From positions 2,192,501 to 2,256,500 of the forward strand of contig NZ_CP115775.1 of assembly GCF_027913035.1 (NCBI RefSeq): 64,000 nucleotides of DNA. Reading direction: 5' to 3'. A program made the position numbers and the translations under genes. The notes beneath the pieces were generated by a model that was given only the letters and a program-made list of their open reading frames with translations, made no database searches and had not been told where the DNA came from. Each line of letters opens with the position of its first letter. The stretch's first letter is position 1. This stretch comes from Paracoccus albus. Its GTDB lineage: Bacteria > Pseudomonadota > Alphaproteobacteria > Rhodobacterales > Rhodobacteraceae. This document shows positions 6,748-16,405 of the stretch, one piece after another.

Positions 6748-8490
6748 TCAATATCCGACAGTCGCGGCCCCGGCCCTGCGCGGGTCGGATGCGCCGAGCA
6801 GATAGCCGGTCTCGGGGTCTTTCATCACAGATTGGGTAGAGCCCATGACCTCTTGCAGCGACACTGTGTGGCCCTTGGCGGTCAGGGCGCGTTGGGTGTC
6901 GATGCTGATGCCTTCCTCGATCCGCAATTCCTCGGGCAGCCACTGGTGGTGAACGCGCGGTGCGGTGGAGGCCTCGGCCACATTCATTTCATGGTCGATC
7001 ATGTTCATGATCACCTGAAGCACGGTGGTGATGATGCGTGCGCCGCCGGGAGAGCCGGTCACCAGCCAGACCTCGCCATCCTTGTTGACGATGGTCGGTG
7101 TCATGGATGAAAGCGGGCGCTTGCCTGCCTCTACGGCGTTGGCATCGCCGCCGAGCAGACCGTAGGCATTGGGCACACCAGGCTTGGCAGAGAAGTCATC
7201 CATCTCGTTGTTCATCAATACGCCGGTGCCCTCGGCGACAAGGCCAGAGCCATAGCTGAAGTTGATCGTGTAGGTGTTTGAAACCGCGTTCCCTTCACTG
7301 TCGATGATCGAATAATGCGTGGTTTCGTTCGATTCATATGGTGTCAGATCAGCAGGTGCGATGTTTTCGGAAGGTGTGGCAAAGGCCTGATTGATCTTTG
7401 CCCGCATATCCTCGGCGTAGTCCTTGCTGATCAGCTCATCAATCGGGACATCCACAAAGTCCATATCGCCCAGATATTCCGAGCGGTCGGCATAGGCGAG
7501 CTTCATCGCCTCGGCCATGAGGTGGATCGTCTCGGCCGAGTTCTCGCCAAGTGCACCGATCGGATAGCCTTCCAGTGCATTCAGGATCTGGATCAGGTGG
7601 ATCCCGCCCGAGGAAGGCGGAGGCATGGAGACGATTTCATAGCCGCGATAGCTGCCCTTGATCGGTTCGCGCATGACGGCCTTGTAATTGGCCAGATCCT
7701 CGACGGTCATATCGCCGCCCGCTTCGGTCACGGATGTGGCAATGGCTTCGGCAACCGGACCGGAATAGAAGCCGTCCGGACCCTGTTCGGCAATCGCCTT
7801 CAGGGTGGTGGCAAGATCAGCCTGAACCAGCTTATCGCCGGGGCGGTAAAGCTCCCCACCTTCTTTATAGAAGATCGAGGCAGCGGACGGGTATTTGGTC
7901 AGCCGGTCCTTCAGCGCCTCCAGACTGTCGGCGAGATCGGGCGTGACGGTGATGCCTTCCTCGGCCAGTTTGATCGCGGGGGCGATGACATCGGCCCATT
8001 CCATCGAGCCATATTCATCAAGCGCCATTTTCATCCCGGCAACGGTGCCCGGAACGCCGGAGGCCGCGCCCGAAAAGCGAGAAAGCTCGCTGTCGGCATC
8101 GCCATTGGCATCAAGGAACATATCGCGCGTGGCGCTTGCAGGTGCCATTTCGCGGTAGTCGATGGCGTGGGTTTCGCCGGTTTCCGCGTCATGCACCAGC
8201 ATGAAGCCGCCACCGCCAAGGTTGCCTGCGCGGGGCAGCGTCACGGCAAGGGCGAAGGCCACGGCGACGCCCGCGTCGATGGCATTGCCGCCCTGGGCCA
8301 GGATGTCACGCCCGACCTCTGCGGCGATCCGCTCTTGCGCGGAGACCATGCCGTTTTCGGCCCAGACGGGATGCACCCGGTCCATGCCGGAATAAATCGC
8401 CGCCTCCTGTGCGGCGGATGGCAGCGCCGCAGCCGTGGCCAGCGTCAGCACAAGCGAGCCGCCGAGCCGGATGTTTCTCATCATATTCAT
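6748..8490 (-). CDS. ggt: Gamma-glutamyltransferase
   Basis: Periplasmic Ntn-hydrolase that cleaves gamma-glutamyl compounds such as glutathione. The 580-residue precursor starts at an ATG eight bases behind GGGAGG, ahead of a signal peptide (RNIRLGGSLVLTLATAAAL, cleaved near PSAAQ). The autoprocessing/catalytic Thr is in NETTHYSIIDSEGNAVSNT, and the C-terminal GASDPRRAGAATVGY is the family ending. It is the last gene of a six-gene minus-strand unit with TRAP uptake, a racemase and an amino-acid oxidoreductase, so it probably supplies or processes amino acids for that pathway. Confidence 0.95.
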   Translation of the reverse strand: MNMMRNIRLGGSLVLTLATAAALPSAAQEAAIYSGMDRVHPVWAENGMVSAQERIAAEVGRDILAQGGNAIDAGVAVAFALAVTLPRAGNLGGGGFMLVHDAETGETHAIDYREMAPASATRDMFLDANGDADSELSRFSGAASGVPGTVAGMKMALDEYGSMEWADVIAPAIKLAEEGITVTPDLADSLEALKDRLTKYPSAASIFYKEGGELYRPGDKLVQADLATTLKAIAEQGPDGFYSGPVAEAIATSVTEAGGDMTVEDLANYKAVMREPIKGSYRGYEIVSMPPPSSGGIHLIQILNALEGYPIGALGENSAETIHLMAEAMKLAYADRSEYLGDMDFVDVPIDELISKDYAEDMRAKINQAFATPSENIAPADLTPYESNETTHYSIIDSEGNAVSNTYTINFSYGSGLVAEGTGVLMNNEMDDFSAKPGVPNAYGLLGGDANAVEAGKRPLSSMTPTIVNKDGEVWLVTGSPGGARIITTVLQVIMNMIDHEMNVAEASTAPRVHHQWLPEELRIEEGISIDTQRALTAKGHTVSLQEVMGSTQSVMKDPETGYLLGASDPRRAGAATVGY

Positions 8491-8585
8491 GATGACACCT
8501 CCCTGATTTCCGTTGATATGAAACCTCAGTCGAACCGCGTTCTGCCCCAAGGTCAAGTCGCGTTTACCAATCCTGCCCCAAGGAC

Positions 8586-9272
8586 TTAGTTTTGCCGGGT
8601 GAGCCGCTTTGCACCGTCAAGGATGCTGAGCACGGGCCGATCAATCGCCTGCGCCAGTGCCTGCGCATAGGGCGGCAGGTTGCCGCATTCCAGCAGGACG
8701 GTTGTCACTTCGGGATGGCTGCGGATCAGTTGGCGGCCTGCGCAGATGACCGCCGCCTGCATCGCAGCGCGATCGAAGTGATTCGGCTGAAGGCTTTTCG
8801 GGGCAAGAAACACCCGTGAGAATTCCGGCATGTGGTCCAGACCCATGATGCGGATGCAGGGCGGATCTATTCTGGCGGCAGCCAGTGCGTTCGGGCCCAG
8901 GCTGGCCGCCGATGCCGTCAGAATGCCGATGACCTGATCCGGCTGCGCGGCCTGCAATTGCGCCACCATGCTCAGCGCAGAGAGCATGACCGGGATTCGG
9001 ACAGCCTGCGCTATCTCATCCTGCATGGAAATCAGGAATCCGCAGGTCGAGGTGATGAGGATCGCGCCCTCGCCTTCCATATCCCGCGCGGCGGCGATGA
9101 AGCGCTCTGCAAGCGCGGCCGAGGGGCGGCCATCGCGCACGATCAGCGGACTGTCCGCGCCTTCGACGATGCGGATGCGGGCCGGGATGTGGTAGCTGCC
9201 CGGGTTCCCGGCATCGCCTGCAATGCGCGGGAAGCGCGTGTCGAGGCTGAGGACACCAATAAACCCGCTCAT
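8586..9272 (-). CDS. Aspartate/glutamate racemase-family protein
   Basis: A 228-residue cofactor-independent racemase-fold protein. Both expected catalytic cysteines are present: one in TSTCGF near residue 75, one in LECGNLPPY near residue 195. Family members racemise Asp, Glu or hydantoins, or isomerise maleate; the exact substrate is not determined. The start overlaps the stop of the BASS-like transporter by four bases, which implies translational coupling and a role in the same amino-acid pathway. Confidence 0.85.
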   Translation of the reverse strand: MSGFIGVLSLDTRFPRIAGDAGNPGSYHIPARIRIVEGADSPLIVRDGRPSAALAERFIAAARDMEGEGAILITSTCGFLISMQDEIAQAVRIPVMLSALSMVAQLQAAQPDQVIGILTASAASLGPNALAAARIDPPCIRIMGLDHMPEFSRVFLAPKSLQPNHFDRAAMQAAVICAGRQLIRSHPEVTTVLLECGNLPPYAQALAQAIDRPVLSILDGAKRLTRQN

Positions 9273-10201
9273 CCCGGTTCCGGCCTGTCAAGGGCGCGCA
9301 GGATGATGGGCGAAGCGTAAATCGGGATCTGGGCCATCGCGACGAACAGGCTGAAAGTCGGGTCGGGCGGAAGCGCGGCCAGCATCAGCGCGATATTGCG
9401 GTTGCCAAAAACCAGCCCGAGTGTGCGGGCTTTGGCCTGACCAAAGGGCCGCGCCGCAAGCGCCCGGATCAGCAGGTTCGCCCCAAGGTTCAGCGCCAGT
9501 GCCAGCAGTGCCAGCCAAAGGGCGAGGCCGGGCTGCGCCATCGCCTTTTCGCGAACCCCATCCATCAGCGGAAACAGGAAGGCCATCATCACCAATGCGC
9601 CCAGCCCGTCCAATGCCTTGCCCTGCGCGGCAATGCGGTTCGGACCAAGGATGCGGCGCAGCGCAACCCCTATGGCGATACCGCCCAAAAGGATCACCGC
9701 GACACGCAACGCGATCCTTGCGGGCTCGACAGACAGATCTATGCCCGAGGCAGACAATGCGAGCGGCACGAAAAGCGGTGCCAGCATATTGCTGGCCAGC
9801 ATCCAATAAAGCGCCAGCCGCGCCTCATAGCCCAGCATCAGCGCGATATTCCCCGCAGAGTTCAGCACAGGTGCTGCACAGAATGCCGCCAGCACCAGCA
9901 ACGTGCCGCTGCTGAAGCCGGCGCGTTCCCCAAGCCCGGTCAACAGCAAGGCCGCACCGATCTGAAAAAGTGCCATCCCGACGATCAGCGCCGGAAGATA
10001 GCGCGGATCGGTCAGGTCGGACATGATCGAGGCCAGGTCCAGCCGCGACAGCGCCAGCCCGATCAGCAGCGCGATCAGAAGTGGCAGCAACGGCACGAAA
10101 GCCGCATGCGGGATCGGCAGAAAGGGAATGACCAGCAGGCCCGACAGCAACAGCAGCCGGGCATGGCGCCCCGCCCATTCCAGCACATGGATCAGGATCA
10201 A
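9269..10201 (-). CDS. BASS-like (bile acid:Na+ symporter fold) transporter
   Basis: An integral membrane protein of about 310 residues with around ten helices. The segment FGNRNIALMLAALP and the crossover-like FCAAPVLNSAGNIALML resemble SBF-like carriers. The start is uncertain: an ATG at 10234 has no ribosome-binding box and would overlap the TRAP gene by 37 bases, while a TTG at 10201 overlaps the TRAP stop in the usual coupled way (TTGA). A GTG at 10186 is a third option. It may carry an organic acid or amino-acid-derived anion for the operon. Confidence 0.7.
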   Translation of the reverse strand: MILIHVLEWAGRHARLLLLSGLLVIPFLPIPHAAFVPLLPLLIALLIGLALSRLDLASIMSDLTDPRYLPALIVGMALFQIGAALLLTGLGERAGFSSGTLLVLAAFCAAPVLNSAGNIALMLGYEARLALYWMLASNMLAPLFVPLALSASGIDLSVEPARIALRVAVILLGGIAIGVALRRILGPNRIAAQGKALDGLGALVMMAFLFPLMDGVREKAMAQPGLALWLALLALALNLGANLLIRALAARPFGQAKARTLGLVFGNRNIALMLAALPPDPTFSLFVAMAQIPIYASPIILRALDRPEPG

Positions 10202-12108
10202 TTCGGCGCCTGCTTCATCGCCTCTGGCAGCCATGTCGCGAGTTGCGGGAACATGACCAGCACGCCGACCATGACGACCATGATCAGGAACATCGGCAGG
10301 GCCGTGCGGGCGATATAGCCCATGTCATGTTTCGTCATGCCCTGCAGCACGAACAGGTTGAAGCCGACCGGCGGGGTGATCTGGGCCATCTCGACCACCA
10401 CCACCACGAAGATGCCGAACCAGATCATGTCGATCCCCGCGCCGCGCACCATCGGGTCGATAATCGCCATGGTCAGAACGACCGCCGAGATTCCATCAAG
10501 GAACATGCCGATGATGATGTAGAACACCGTCAGCGCCGCGATCAGCGCGATGGGCGAAAGCTCCATACCACCGATCCATGCGGCAAGCGTTCGAGGCACG
10601 CCGGTAAAGCCCATCGACAGGGTCAGGAAGCTGGCCCCCATCAGGATCAGCGCGATCATCGCGGATGTGCGGGTCGCGCCAAGCAGGCTTTGGCTGAAGC
10701 TTTCCCATGTCAGCGAACGCTGGACAGCAGCCAGAACAAGCGCACCGACGACGCCGAAAGCCGCGGCCTCTGTCGCGGTGGCGATGCCGATATACATCGA
10801 GCCGATCACCGTGACGATCAGCAGGATCACCGGAATCAGCAGCACCGAGTTTTTCAACGCTCCGACGAAGCCCAGCCGAGGCTCTGCCGCGGGCCTCTGA
10901 TCAGGGCGGGCGATGGACCAGCCTGCGATATAGAGCATGAACATCGCCGCCAGCACGAGGCCCGGCAACACACCCGCCATGAACAGCGCGGTGATGCTTT
11001 CCTTGACCGTGACCCCATAGACGATCAGCGTCAGCGAGGGCGGGATCATCAGGCCAAGCGTTGCAGCCCCCGCAAGCGTACCGATGATCATGAATTCGGG
11101 ATAACCGCGCCGGCGCAGTTCCGGGATGGACATTTTGCCGACCGTCGTCAGCGTGGCGGCAGACGAACCCGACACGGCAGCGAACACCGTGCAGCCGACG
11201 ACATTGGTGTGCAGCAGGCCACCCGGCAGGCCGCGCAGCCACGGGGCCAGACCCTTGAACATGTCTTCCGACAGGCGGGTGCGGAACAGGATCTCTCCCA
11301 TCCAGATGAACAAAGGCAGCGACGTCAGCGTCCAGCTTGAGGAACTCGTCCAGACGGTGATCGCCATCGAACTGCCCGGATTGCGCGAGGTGAAGCCGAT
11401 CATGCCCATATAGGCCACGCCCATCAGCGCCAGCCCGACCCAAATGCCCGTGCCGAGCAGGAAGAACATGACGAACAGGAAAATGCCGATTTTCAGCCCC
11501 GTGGCGTCACGGTCAAAGCCGGTCATCAGATGGATCGCGGCATAGACGACCAGCAGGAAGGCCGCCAGCAGCGCGAAACGCAGCTTACGGTCGGTTAGCC
11601 GGTCAGGCGACATGGCTTCGCGAGGCGGGTCGACGCCAAGGCTGTCGGTCGTCAGTATGCGGATCAGATTGTCGATCATGGCCACGGCCATGACGCTGGC
11701 GCCAATCGCCATCGATAGTTGAGGGATCCACAGCGGCGTCGCATCCTGCCCTTGCGACACGTCACCGAAACGGTTGCTGATGATGGGCGTCTGAATCGCG
11801 TTCCAGGCGAAGAAGATCATCACCAGCGTGCCAAGCGCATAGCACCAGATTTCAAAGCCGCGCCGCCAGTTTCCGCTGCGGTCGATGACCAGCCCGACAC
11901 GGATATGTTCGTTGTGAACGAAGGTATAGGCCAGCCCGAAGAAAGAGGCAGAGGCCATCGCATATCCGGCATAGGTCGCGCCGCCCGGCAGCAGCCCCCC
12001 CGACCAGCGTGCCACCATCTGTGTCACGACAATGCCGAGGATCGCCAGAAGCGAAAGCGCGGCAATATAGCCGCAGGCGGTGTAGATGGCGTCAATTGCG
12101 CGGCGCAT
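10198..12108 (-). CDS. TRAP transporter permease, fused small and large subunits (DctQM)
   Basis: The 636-residue inner-membrane protein joins both TRAP permease parts. Residues 1-170 are a DctQ-like four-helix domain (with FVHNEHIRVGLVIDR); residues 185-636 are the DctM domain with VSGSSAATLTTVGKM and LAGAATLGLMIPPSLTLIVYG (here split for length), typical of the large subunit. With the DctP protein encoded just upstream it should import an organic or amino acid using a Na+ gradient. Fused DctQM forms are known in the family. Confidence 0.93.
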   Translation of the reverse strand: MRRAIDAIYTACGYIAALSLLAILGIVVTQMVARWSGGLLPGGATYAGYAMASASFFGLAYTFVHNEHIRVGLVIDRSGNWRRGFEIWCYALGTLVMIFFAWNAIQTPIISNRFGDVSQGQDATPLWIPQLSMAIGASVMAVAMIDNLIRILTTDSLGVDPPREAMSPDRLTDRKLRFALLAAFLLVVYAAIHLMTGFDRDATGLKIGIFLFVMFFLLGTGIWVGLALMGVAYMGMIGFTSRNPGSSMAITVWTSSSSWTLTSLPLFIWMGEILFRTRLSEDMFKGLAPWLRGLPGGLLHTNVVGCTVFAAVSGSSAATLTTVGKMSIPELRRRGYPEFMIIGTLAGAATLGLMIPPSLTLIVYGVTVKESITALFMAGVLPGLVLAAMFMLYIAGWSIARPDQRPAAEPRLGFVGALKNSVLLIPVILLIVTVIGSMYIGIATATEAAAFGVVGALVLAAVQRSLTWESFSQSLLGATRTSAMIALILMGASFLTLSMGFTGVPRTLAAWIGGMELSPIALIAALTVFYIIIGMFLDGISAVVLTMAIIDPMVRGAGIDMIWFGIFVVVVVEMAQITPPVGFNLFVLQGMTKHDMGYIARTALPMFLIMVVMVGVLVMFPQLATWLPEAMKQAPN

Positions 12109-12187
12109 GGGTTCCCCTTGGCAGAATGGCCGGCACGCCCCTGCGCACCGGCCATGTTCGCTCTGGCTGCGGATGCAGCCGTTTTGC

Positions 12188-13156
12188 TTATTCGGCGCGG
12201 AATGCGTCGATGATGGCCTTGCCCTGATCGCCCGTCGCCTCCAGCCATTCAGCCGTCATCTCTTCGCCGATACCGGCCAGATCCGCTGCAAGCTGCTCGC
12301 CCGGTTCGGCAACGTTCATGCCATTCTCTGCCAGCGTCTCAAGGAAGCCACCGCTCAGCTCTGCGGCGGTTTCCGAACCGCGCGTCTGTGCGGCTTCGGC
12401 GGCTGTCGTTACGCAATCGCGCTGCTCTGCCGGCAGGGCTTCCAAAGCGTCGGTATTGGCGAAAACCGTGTTGCGGGGCAGCCATGCCTTCACATCGTAG
12501 AAATGGCTCATATCCTCCCACGCCTTTTCGTCTACGCCCGTCGAACCGGACGAAATCATCGCAGCAACAACGCCGGTCGCAAGCGCCTGCTTCAGCTCTG
12601 CCGCTTCAACCTGCGTGGGGACCATACCAGCCAGTTCGGCAACACGCGCGGTGGAAGAGTTATAGGCCCGGAACTTGATGCCGGACATGTCCGCGACGCT
12701 GTTGACTTCCTTGTTGAAATACATCCCCTGCGCGGGCCACGGCACGGAATAAAGCAGCGTCAGTCCCTGACCGGCCATCATCTCTGCCAGCACGGGCTGG
12801 GCAGCGGCGCGAAGTTTCTCTGAAGCCTCGAAAGAGCTTGCGAGGAACGGCACGGAATCATAGCCGAACAGCGGGTCTTCATTGGCATGGGCCGACAGCA
12901 GACGCTCACCGATCTGCGCATCGCCGGTCTGCACCGCACGCTTGATCTCATCGCCCTTGAACAGCGAGCCCGAGGGATGAACGGTGATTTCCAGCTCTCC
13001 GCCGGTGCATTCCGCGACCTCTTCGGCAAAGGTGACTGCGTTTTCCGTGTGATAGTTGTCCGCAGGATAAGCGACGGGCATATCCCAGCTTTCGGCCTGC
13101 GCGGCGGTCGCAGCGACGATCCCGGCAGCGACGAGTGCGGCAAAATTCATCTTCAT
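12188..13156 (-). CDS. TRAP transporter substrate-binding protein (DctP family)
   Basis: A 322-residue periplasmic protein. The ATG at 13156 follows GAGGGG and begins a signal peptide (MKMNFAALVAAGIVAATAAQA). The mature part has the DctP layout: ENAVTFAEEVAECTGGELEI with HPSGSLFKGDEIKRAVQTGD, then the region MSGIKFRAYNS that carries the ligand-binding Arg. It is the receptor for the fused permease 79 bases downstream. The neighbouring racemase and oxidoreductase suggest an amino acid or gamma-glutamyl ligand; that is inference. Confidence 0.93.
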   Translation of the reverse strand: MKMNFAALVAAGIVAATAAQAESWDMPVAYPADNYHTENAVTFAEEVAECTGGELEITVHPSGSLFKGDEIKRAVQTGDAQIGERLLSAHANEDPLFGYDSVPFLASSFEASEKLRAAAQPVLAEMMAGQGLTLLYSVPWPAQGMYFNKEVNSVADMSGIKFRAYNSSTARVAELAGMVPTQVEAAELKQALATGVVAAMISSGSTGVDEKAWEDMSHFYDVKAWLPRNTVFANTDALEALPAEQRDCVTTAAEAAQTRGSETAAELSGGFLETLAENGMNVAEPGEQLAADLAGIGEEMTAEWLEATGDQGKAIIDAFRAE

Positions 13157-13254
13157 TTTTTTCCCCTCTGTTGGTTGGCATTTCTTATCGTTCTTGACCC
13201 CCGAAAGGGGTTGCAGGAAATACGTAACATCCTTTCCCCAACGTGATCCAGTGT

Positions 13255-14526
13255 TTAGCGCGACCGCCGAAACCTTGCCGGGGCAAAAGGCGTGATCTCT
13301 GATGCAGGGGTGCGGCCAGCGATCAGATCGGCCACGATTTCCGCCGTCGCAGGTGCAGAGGCCAGGCCGATATGACCGTGACCGAAGGCGTGGATGATAT
13401 CGGCACTGGCAGATGCACGACCGATGACGGGCCTGCCATCCGGGGTCGAGGGCCGGTGCCCCATCCAGCGGCTGACATTCTGGTCGTTGATCTTCAGTCC
13501 GGGCCATGTCGTCCGCAGATGCGCCAGCAGGATATCCGCGCGCCGCCAGTCCGGCCGCGCATCGGGAGAGGCCAGTTCAACCTGCCCCGAGGCGCGCAGC
13601 CCACCGGCAACCTGTATATTCGCCATGCGGCCATCCTGCGGCATGACGGGAATATTGGCGATGCCTTCGGTGCCTGCAATCTGCACGAAATAGCCCCGCT
13701 CGCTTTGCAGAGGGATACGCTCGCCCGCCAGTCGAGCCAGCCGGGGTGCCCGGATGCCATTGGCGATGACCGCCGCGTCGCAGGCGACAGGGCCGCGATC
13801 GGTCTGCACCGCGCCAAGCCTGCCGCCAGAGAGATCAAAACCAGTTGCACGCGCGGCATGAAATTTGCCTCCGCGCGCGCTGACCCAATCGCAGATCGCG
13901 GACACATATCCGCCGGGATCGGTGCAATGGCCACCATCGGTGATCCGGATGGCAAAGCGGTATAGCGGCGAAAGCGCGGGCAGCAGGTCGCGCAGTTCTT
14001 CTTCGCCCAGTTCCTGCATCCGGACGCCCAAACGCTGGCGAATGTTCCATGCTGGAGCGTCTGTCTCAAACGCTGCGCGGTCATGAAAGGCATAGATCAG
14101 CCCGTCATTGCGGATGAATTCCGGCCGCCCGATGCTATCGGCCAATGCCCGGTGCCGCGCGGGCGCGTCGGACAGAAGCTGGTTCAGGGCGCGGGCCGTT
14201 TCTTCAACCCTTTGGGGCGAGCGGCCCGCCATCAGAAAACGCCACAGCCATGGCGAAAGAGCGGGAAGATGCCGCCAGCGGATGGTCAAAGCACCTTTCG
14301 GATCGCGCAACATCCCCGGCACCTTGCGCCAAAGGTTCGGGGCCGACATCGGAATGATTGACGCAGGGCTGAGAAAGCCGCCATTGCCAAAGCTTGCGCA
14401 ATGCGGGCCACCGGGCGGATCCGGCTCTATGACGGTGACACGGTGAGAATCGGCCAGTAAACGCGCCGCAACGATTGCCCCGATCACCCCTGCGCCAATC
14501 ACGGCGACATGCCTTTTCACCGCCAT
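13255..14526 (-). CDS. FAD-dependent amino-acid oxidoreductase (DadA-like)
   Basis: The 423-residue protein opens with the Rossmann motif [16 protein letters not shown], followed by an acidic strand end (VIEPDPPGG), and has the C-terminal FAD-binding stretch HAFGHGHIGLASAPATAEIVADLI. Length and layout match D-amino acid dehydrogenase DadA and related DAO-family enzymes that oxidise amino acids to 2-oxo acids. As the first gene of the TRAP/racemase/ggt unit it probably performs the oxidative step for the imported compound. An AGGG-type box precedes the ATG. Confidence 0.85.
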   Translation of the reverse strand: MAVKRHVAVIGAGVIGAIVAARLLADSHRVTVIEPDPPGGPHCASFGNGGFLSPASIIPMSAPNLWRKVPGMLRDPKGALTIRWRHLPALSPWLWRFLMAGRSPQRVEETARALNQLLSDAPARHRALADSIGRPEFIRNDGLIYAFHDRAAFETDAPAWNIRQRLGVRMQELGEEELRDLLPALSPLYRFAIRITDGGHCTDPGGYVSAICDWVSARGGKFHAARATGFDLSGGRLGAVQTDRGPVACDAAVIANGIRAPRLARLAGERIPLQSERGYFVQIAGTEGIANIPVMPQDGRMANIQVAGGLRASGQVELASPDARPDWRRADILLAHLRTTWPGLKINDQNVSRWMGHRPSTPDGRPVIGRASASADIIHAFGHGHIGLASAPATAEIVADLIAGRTPASEITPFAPARFRRSR

Positions 14527-14630
14527 TCACCCTGTCCGGTTTCGCGCCTGAACGCATGGCTAGAACAACCGGGCGCTCGTTTCCAGCGTCCAGTTGCGCT
14601 GTCGTTCGACTGCGGCCTGACGCTTTCTGC

Positions 14631-15551
14631 TCAGCCGCCGGCCTCCTCACTTTTCAGGCCGAGGATCGCCGCACCGACCAGACCCGGCTCAATCCGGCAT
14701 TCGGCCGGTACGATCAGCGGGCGGTCGAATTTGCGCAGCACCTTATCCCGCACCGCCCGGTCGAGTGCCCCGACCAGCGGGCGCGCGTTCGACAGGCCGC
14801 CGCCGACGGCGATGATTCCCGCGCCAAGCATGTTCTGCGCCATGGTCATCGGTCCGGTCAGAATCTCCAGCCAGATGGCGATGGTCCGGCTTTCCTCGGC
14901 CCTGCCCCGCTGCCACCCGTCGACGATGGCGTGACTTGCAAGATTCGCACCCGGATGCAAATGGCTGTGCAGGCGTTCCATTCCGCGCGCACCGCAGACG
15001 GAATCGAGGCAGCCCGCATTGCCGCAACCACAGGCGAAGGCTGGCAGTACAACCTGCGGATCGCCGACAACGCGCTGCGCGACTTCACCGTGGCCCCATT
15101 CGCCCGCCATACCGCCATCGGGATTGATCAGCTCTCCCCTGACGACGATGCCGCCGCCGATCCCGGTGCCGAGAATCACCCCAAAGACGATGTCATGCCC
15201 CCGGCCCGCACCGACGACGGCTTCGGCCATGGCAAAGCAGTCGGCGTCATTGGCGAGCACCACCGGCAAGCCAAGCGCGGCACTGAGATCGGCGACCACG
15301 CGTTTGCCATTCATGCAGGGTATATTGGCGACATTTGCGACCCCGGTGTCGGGATCGACCGCCCCCGCGATGGAAAAGGAAAGCCGCGTCGGTGGTTCCG
15401 GCGCGTCGGCGATGGCGCGGCGCAGCACGTCCAGAAAAGCGTCCAGATCACGGCCCGGCGTCGCCTCGCGCCCCATCGGGCGAACATCCTGCTGCGAATA
15501 GGCATGGGCGATCTTTATCGCGCTGCCGCCGATGTCGAAACACAGGATCAT
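14631..15551 (-). CDS. nagK: ROK-family sugar kinase, probable N-acetylglucosamine kinase
   Basis: The 306-residue kinase has the ATP-binding start CFDIGGSAIKIA, the catalytic region LANDADCFAMAEA, GVILGTGIGGG, and the zinc-binding CGCGNAGCLDS of ROK proteins. Its position behind ridA and nagB points to GlcNAc (or another amino sugar) as substrate, producing GlcNAc-6-P for NagA (22487-23623) and NagB. The specificity is inferred from the neighbours. Confidence 0.88.
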   Translation of the reverse strand: MILCFDIGGSAIKIAHAYSQQDVRPMGREATPGRDLDAFLDVLRRAIADAPEPPTRLSFSIAGAVDPDTGVANVANIPCMNGKRVVADLSAALGLPVVLANDADCFAMAEAVVGAGRGHDIVFGVILGTGIGGGIVVRGELINPDGGMAGEWGHGEVAQRVVGDPQVVLPAFACGCGNAGCLDSVCGARGMERLHSHLHPGANLASHAIVDGWQRGRAEESRTIAIWLEILTGPMTMAQNMLGAGIIAVGGGLSNARPLVGALDRAVRDKVLRKFDRPLIVPAECRIEPGLVGAAILGLKSEEAGG

Positions 15552-15625
15552 ATCTTCAGTTCCCTCACCCGTGCGGGTCCGGCATTCGGGCGGCAGATGC
15601 GTCCAAGGACCGCCATGCGGCTGCC

Positions 15626-16405
15626 TTAAACCAGATCGTCACGGCCACCCGGATGGACCTCTTCGTAATAGTCGCGCAGCTTCAACCGACTTGCGGCAGC
15701 CTGATCCAGCACGATGGTCGCCTTGCGGTGCATCTGCAAGGCCGACGCGGGGCAAGCCGCACTCAGCGGGCCTTCGATCATCGCGGCAGCGGCCTCGGCC
15801 TTGCTGTCGCCATAGGCCAGCAGCACGACCTCATCGGCGCGCATGATCGTGCCGATGCCCATGGTGATGGCAAGGCGCGGGACGTCATCGGGATTATCGA
15901 AATAGCGGGCATTCGCTTCGCGAGTGGAACGCGTCAGCGTCTTGATCCGCGTTAGCGAGGACAGGCTGGAGGTCGGTTCGTTGAAACCGATGTGACCGTT
16001 CGCGCCCAGACCCAGAAGCTGCAATCCGATATCGCCCGCCGCCGCGATAGCCTTTTCATAGGCCGCGGCCTCTGCCTCGGGATCGGCGGCGTCGCCGCGC
16101 GGCAGATGGGTCGCGCCTTCCGCGAAATCGACATGGTCGAACAAATGGCCGCGCATATAGCGCCAGTATGATCGCGGATGATCGGGCGGCAATCCGACAT
16201 ATTCGTCCAGATTGAACGAACGGCTTTGCGCAAAGCTGACCTCGCCCCGGCGGTGATGCTCGATCAGACGGGCATAGACCGCCTCCATCGTGCCGCCGGT
16301 GGCAAGGCCAAGCACGGTTCCCGGCAGCGCGTCCAGACGGGCAACGATCTGATCGGCGGCGCGGGCAATGGCAAGTTCAGGGGTCGCGTGAATCAGAACC
16401 TTCAC
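15626..16405 (-). CDS. nagB: Glucosamine-6-phosphate deaminase
   Basis: Converts glucosamine-6-P to fructose-6-P and ammonia. The 259-residue product carries NLDEYVGLPPDHPRSYWRYM near residue 65 and LGLGANGHIGFNEP near residue 130, with the general-base Asp and the active-site His region intact. Its ATG overlaps the ridA stop by four bases, and nagK lies 74 bases downstream, so the three genes are probably one transcript. Confidence 0.95.
   Translation of the reverse strand: MKVLIHATPELAIARAADQIVARLDALPGTVLGLATGGTMEAVYARLIEHHRRGEVSFAQSRSFNLDEYVGLPPDHPRSYWRYMRGHLFDHVDFAEGATHLPRGDAADPEAEAAAYEKAIAAAGDIGLQLLGLGANGHIGFNEPTSSLSSLTRIKTLTRSTREANARYFDNPDDVPRLAITMGIGTIMRADEVVLLAYGDSKAEAAAAMIEGPLSAACPASALQMHRKATIVLDQAAASRLKLRDYYEEVHPGGRDDLV

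Noticed and set aside
7315..8589. Long plus-strand open frame of 424 codons opposite ggt
   Set aside because: It lies antisense to the well-supported ggt gene, has no family resemblance and a composition typical of shadow frames in high G+C DNA.
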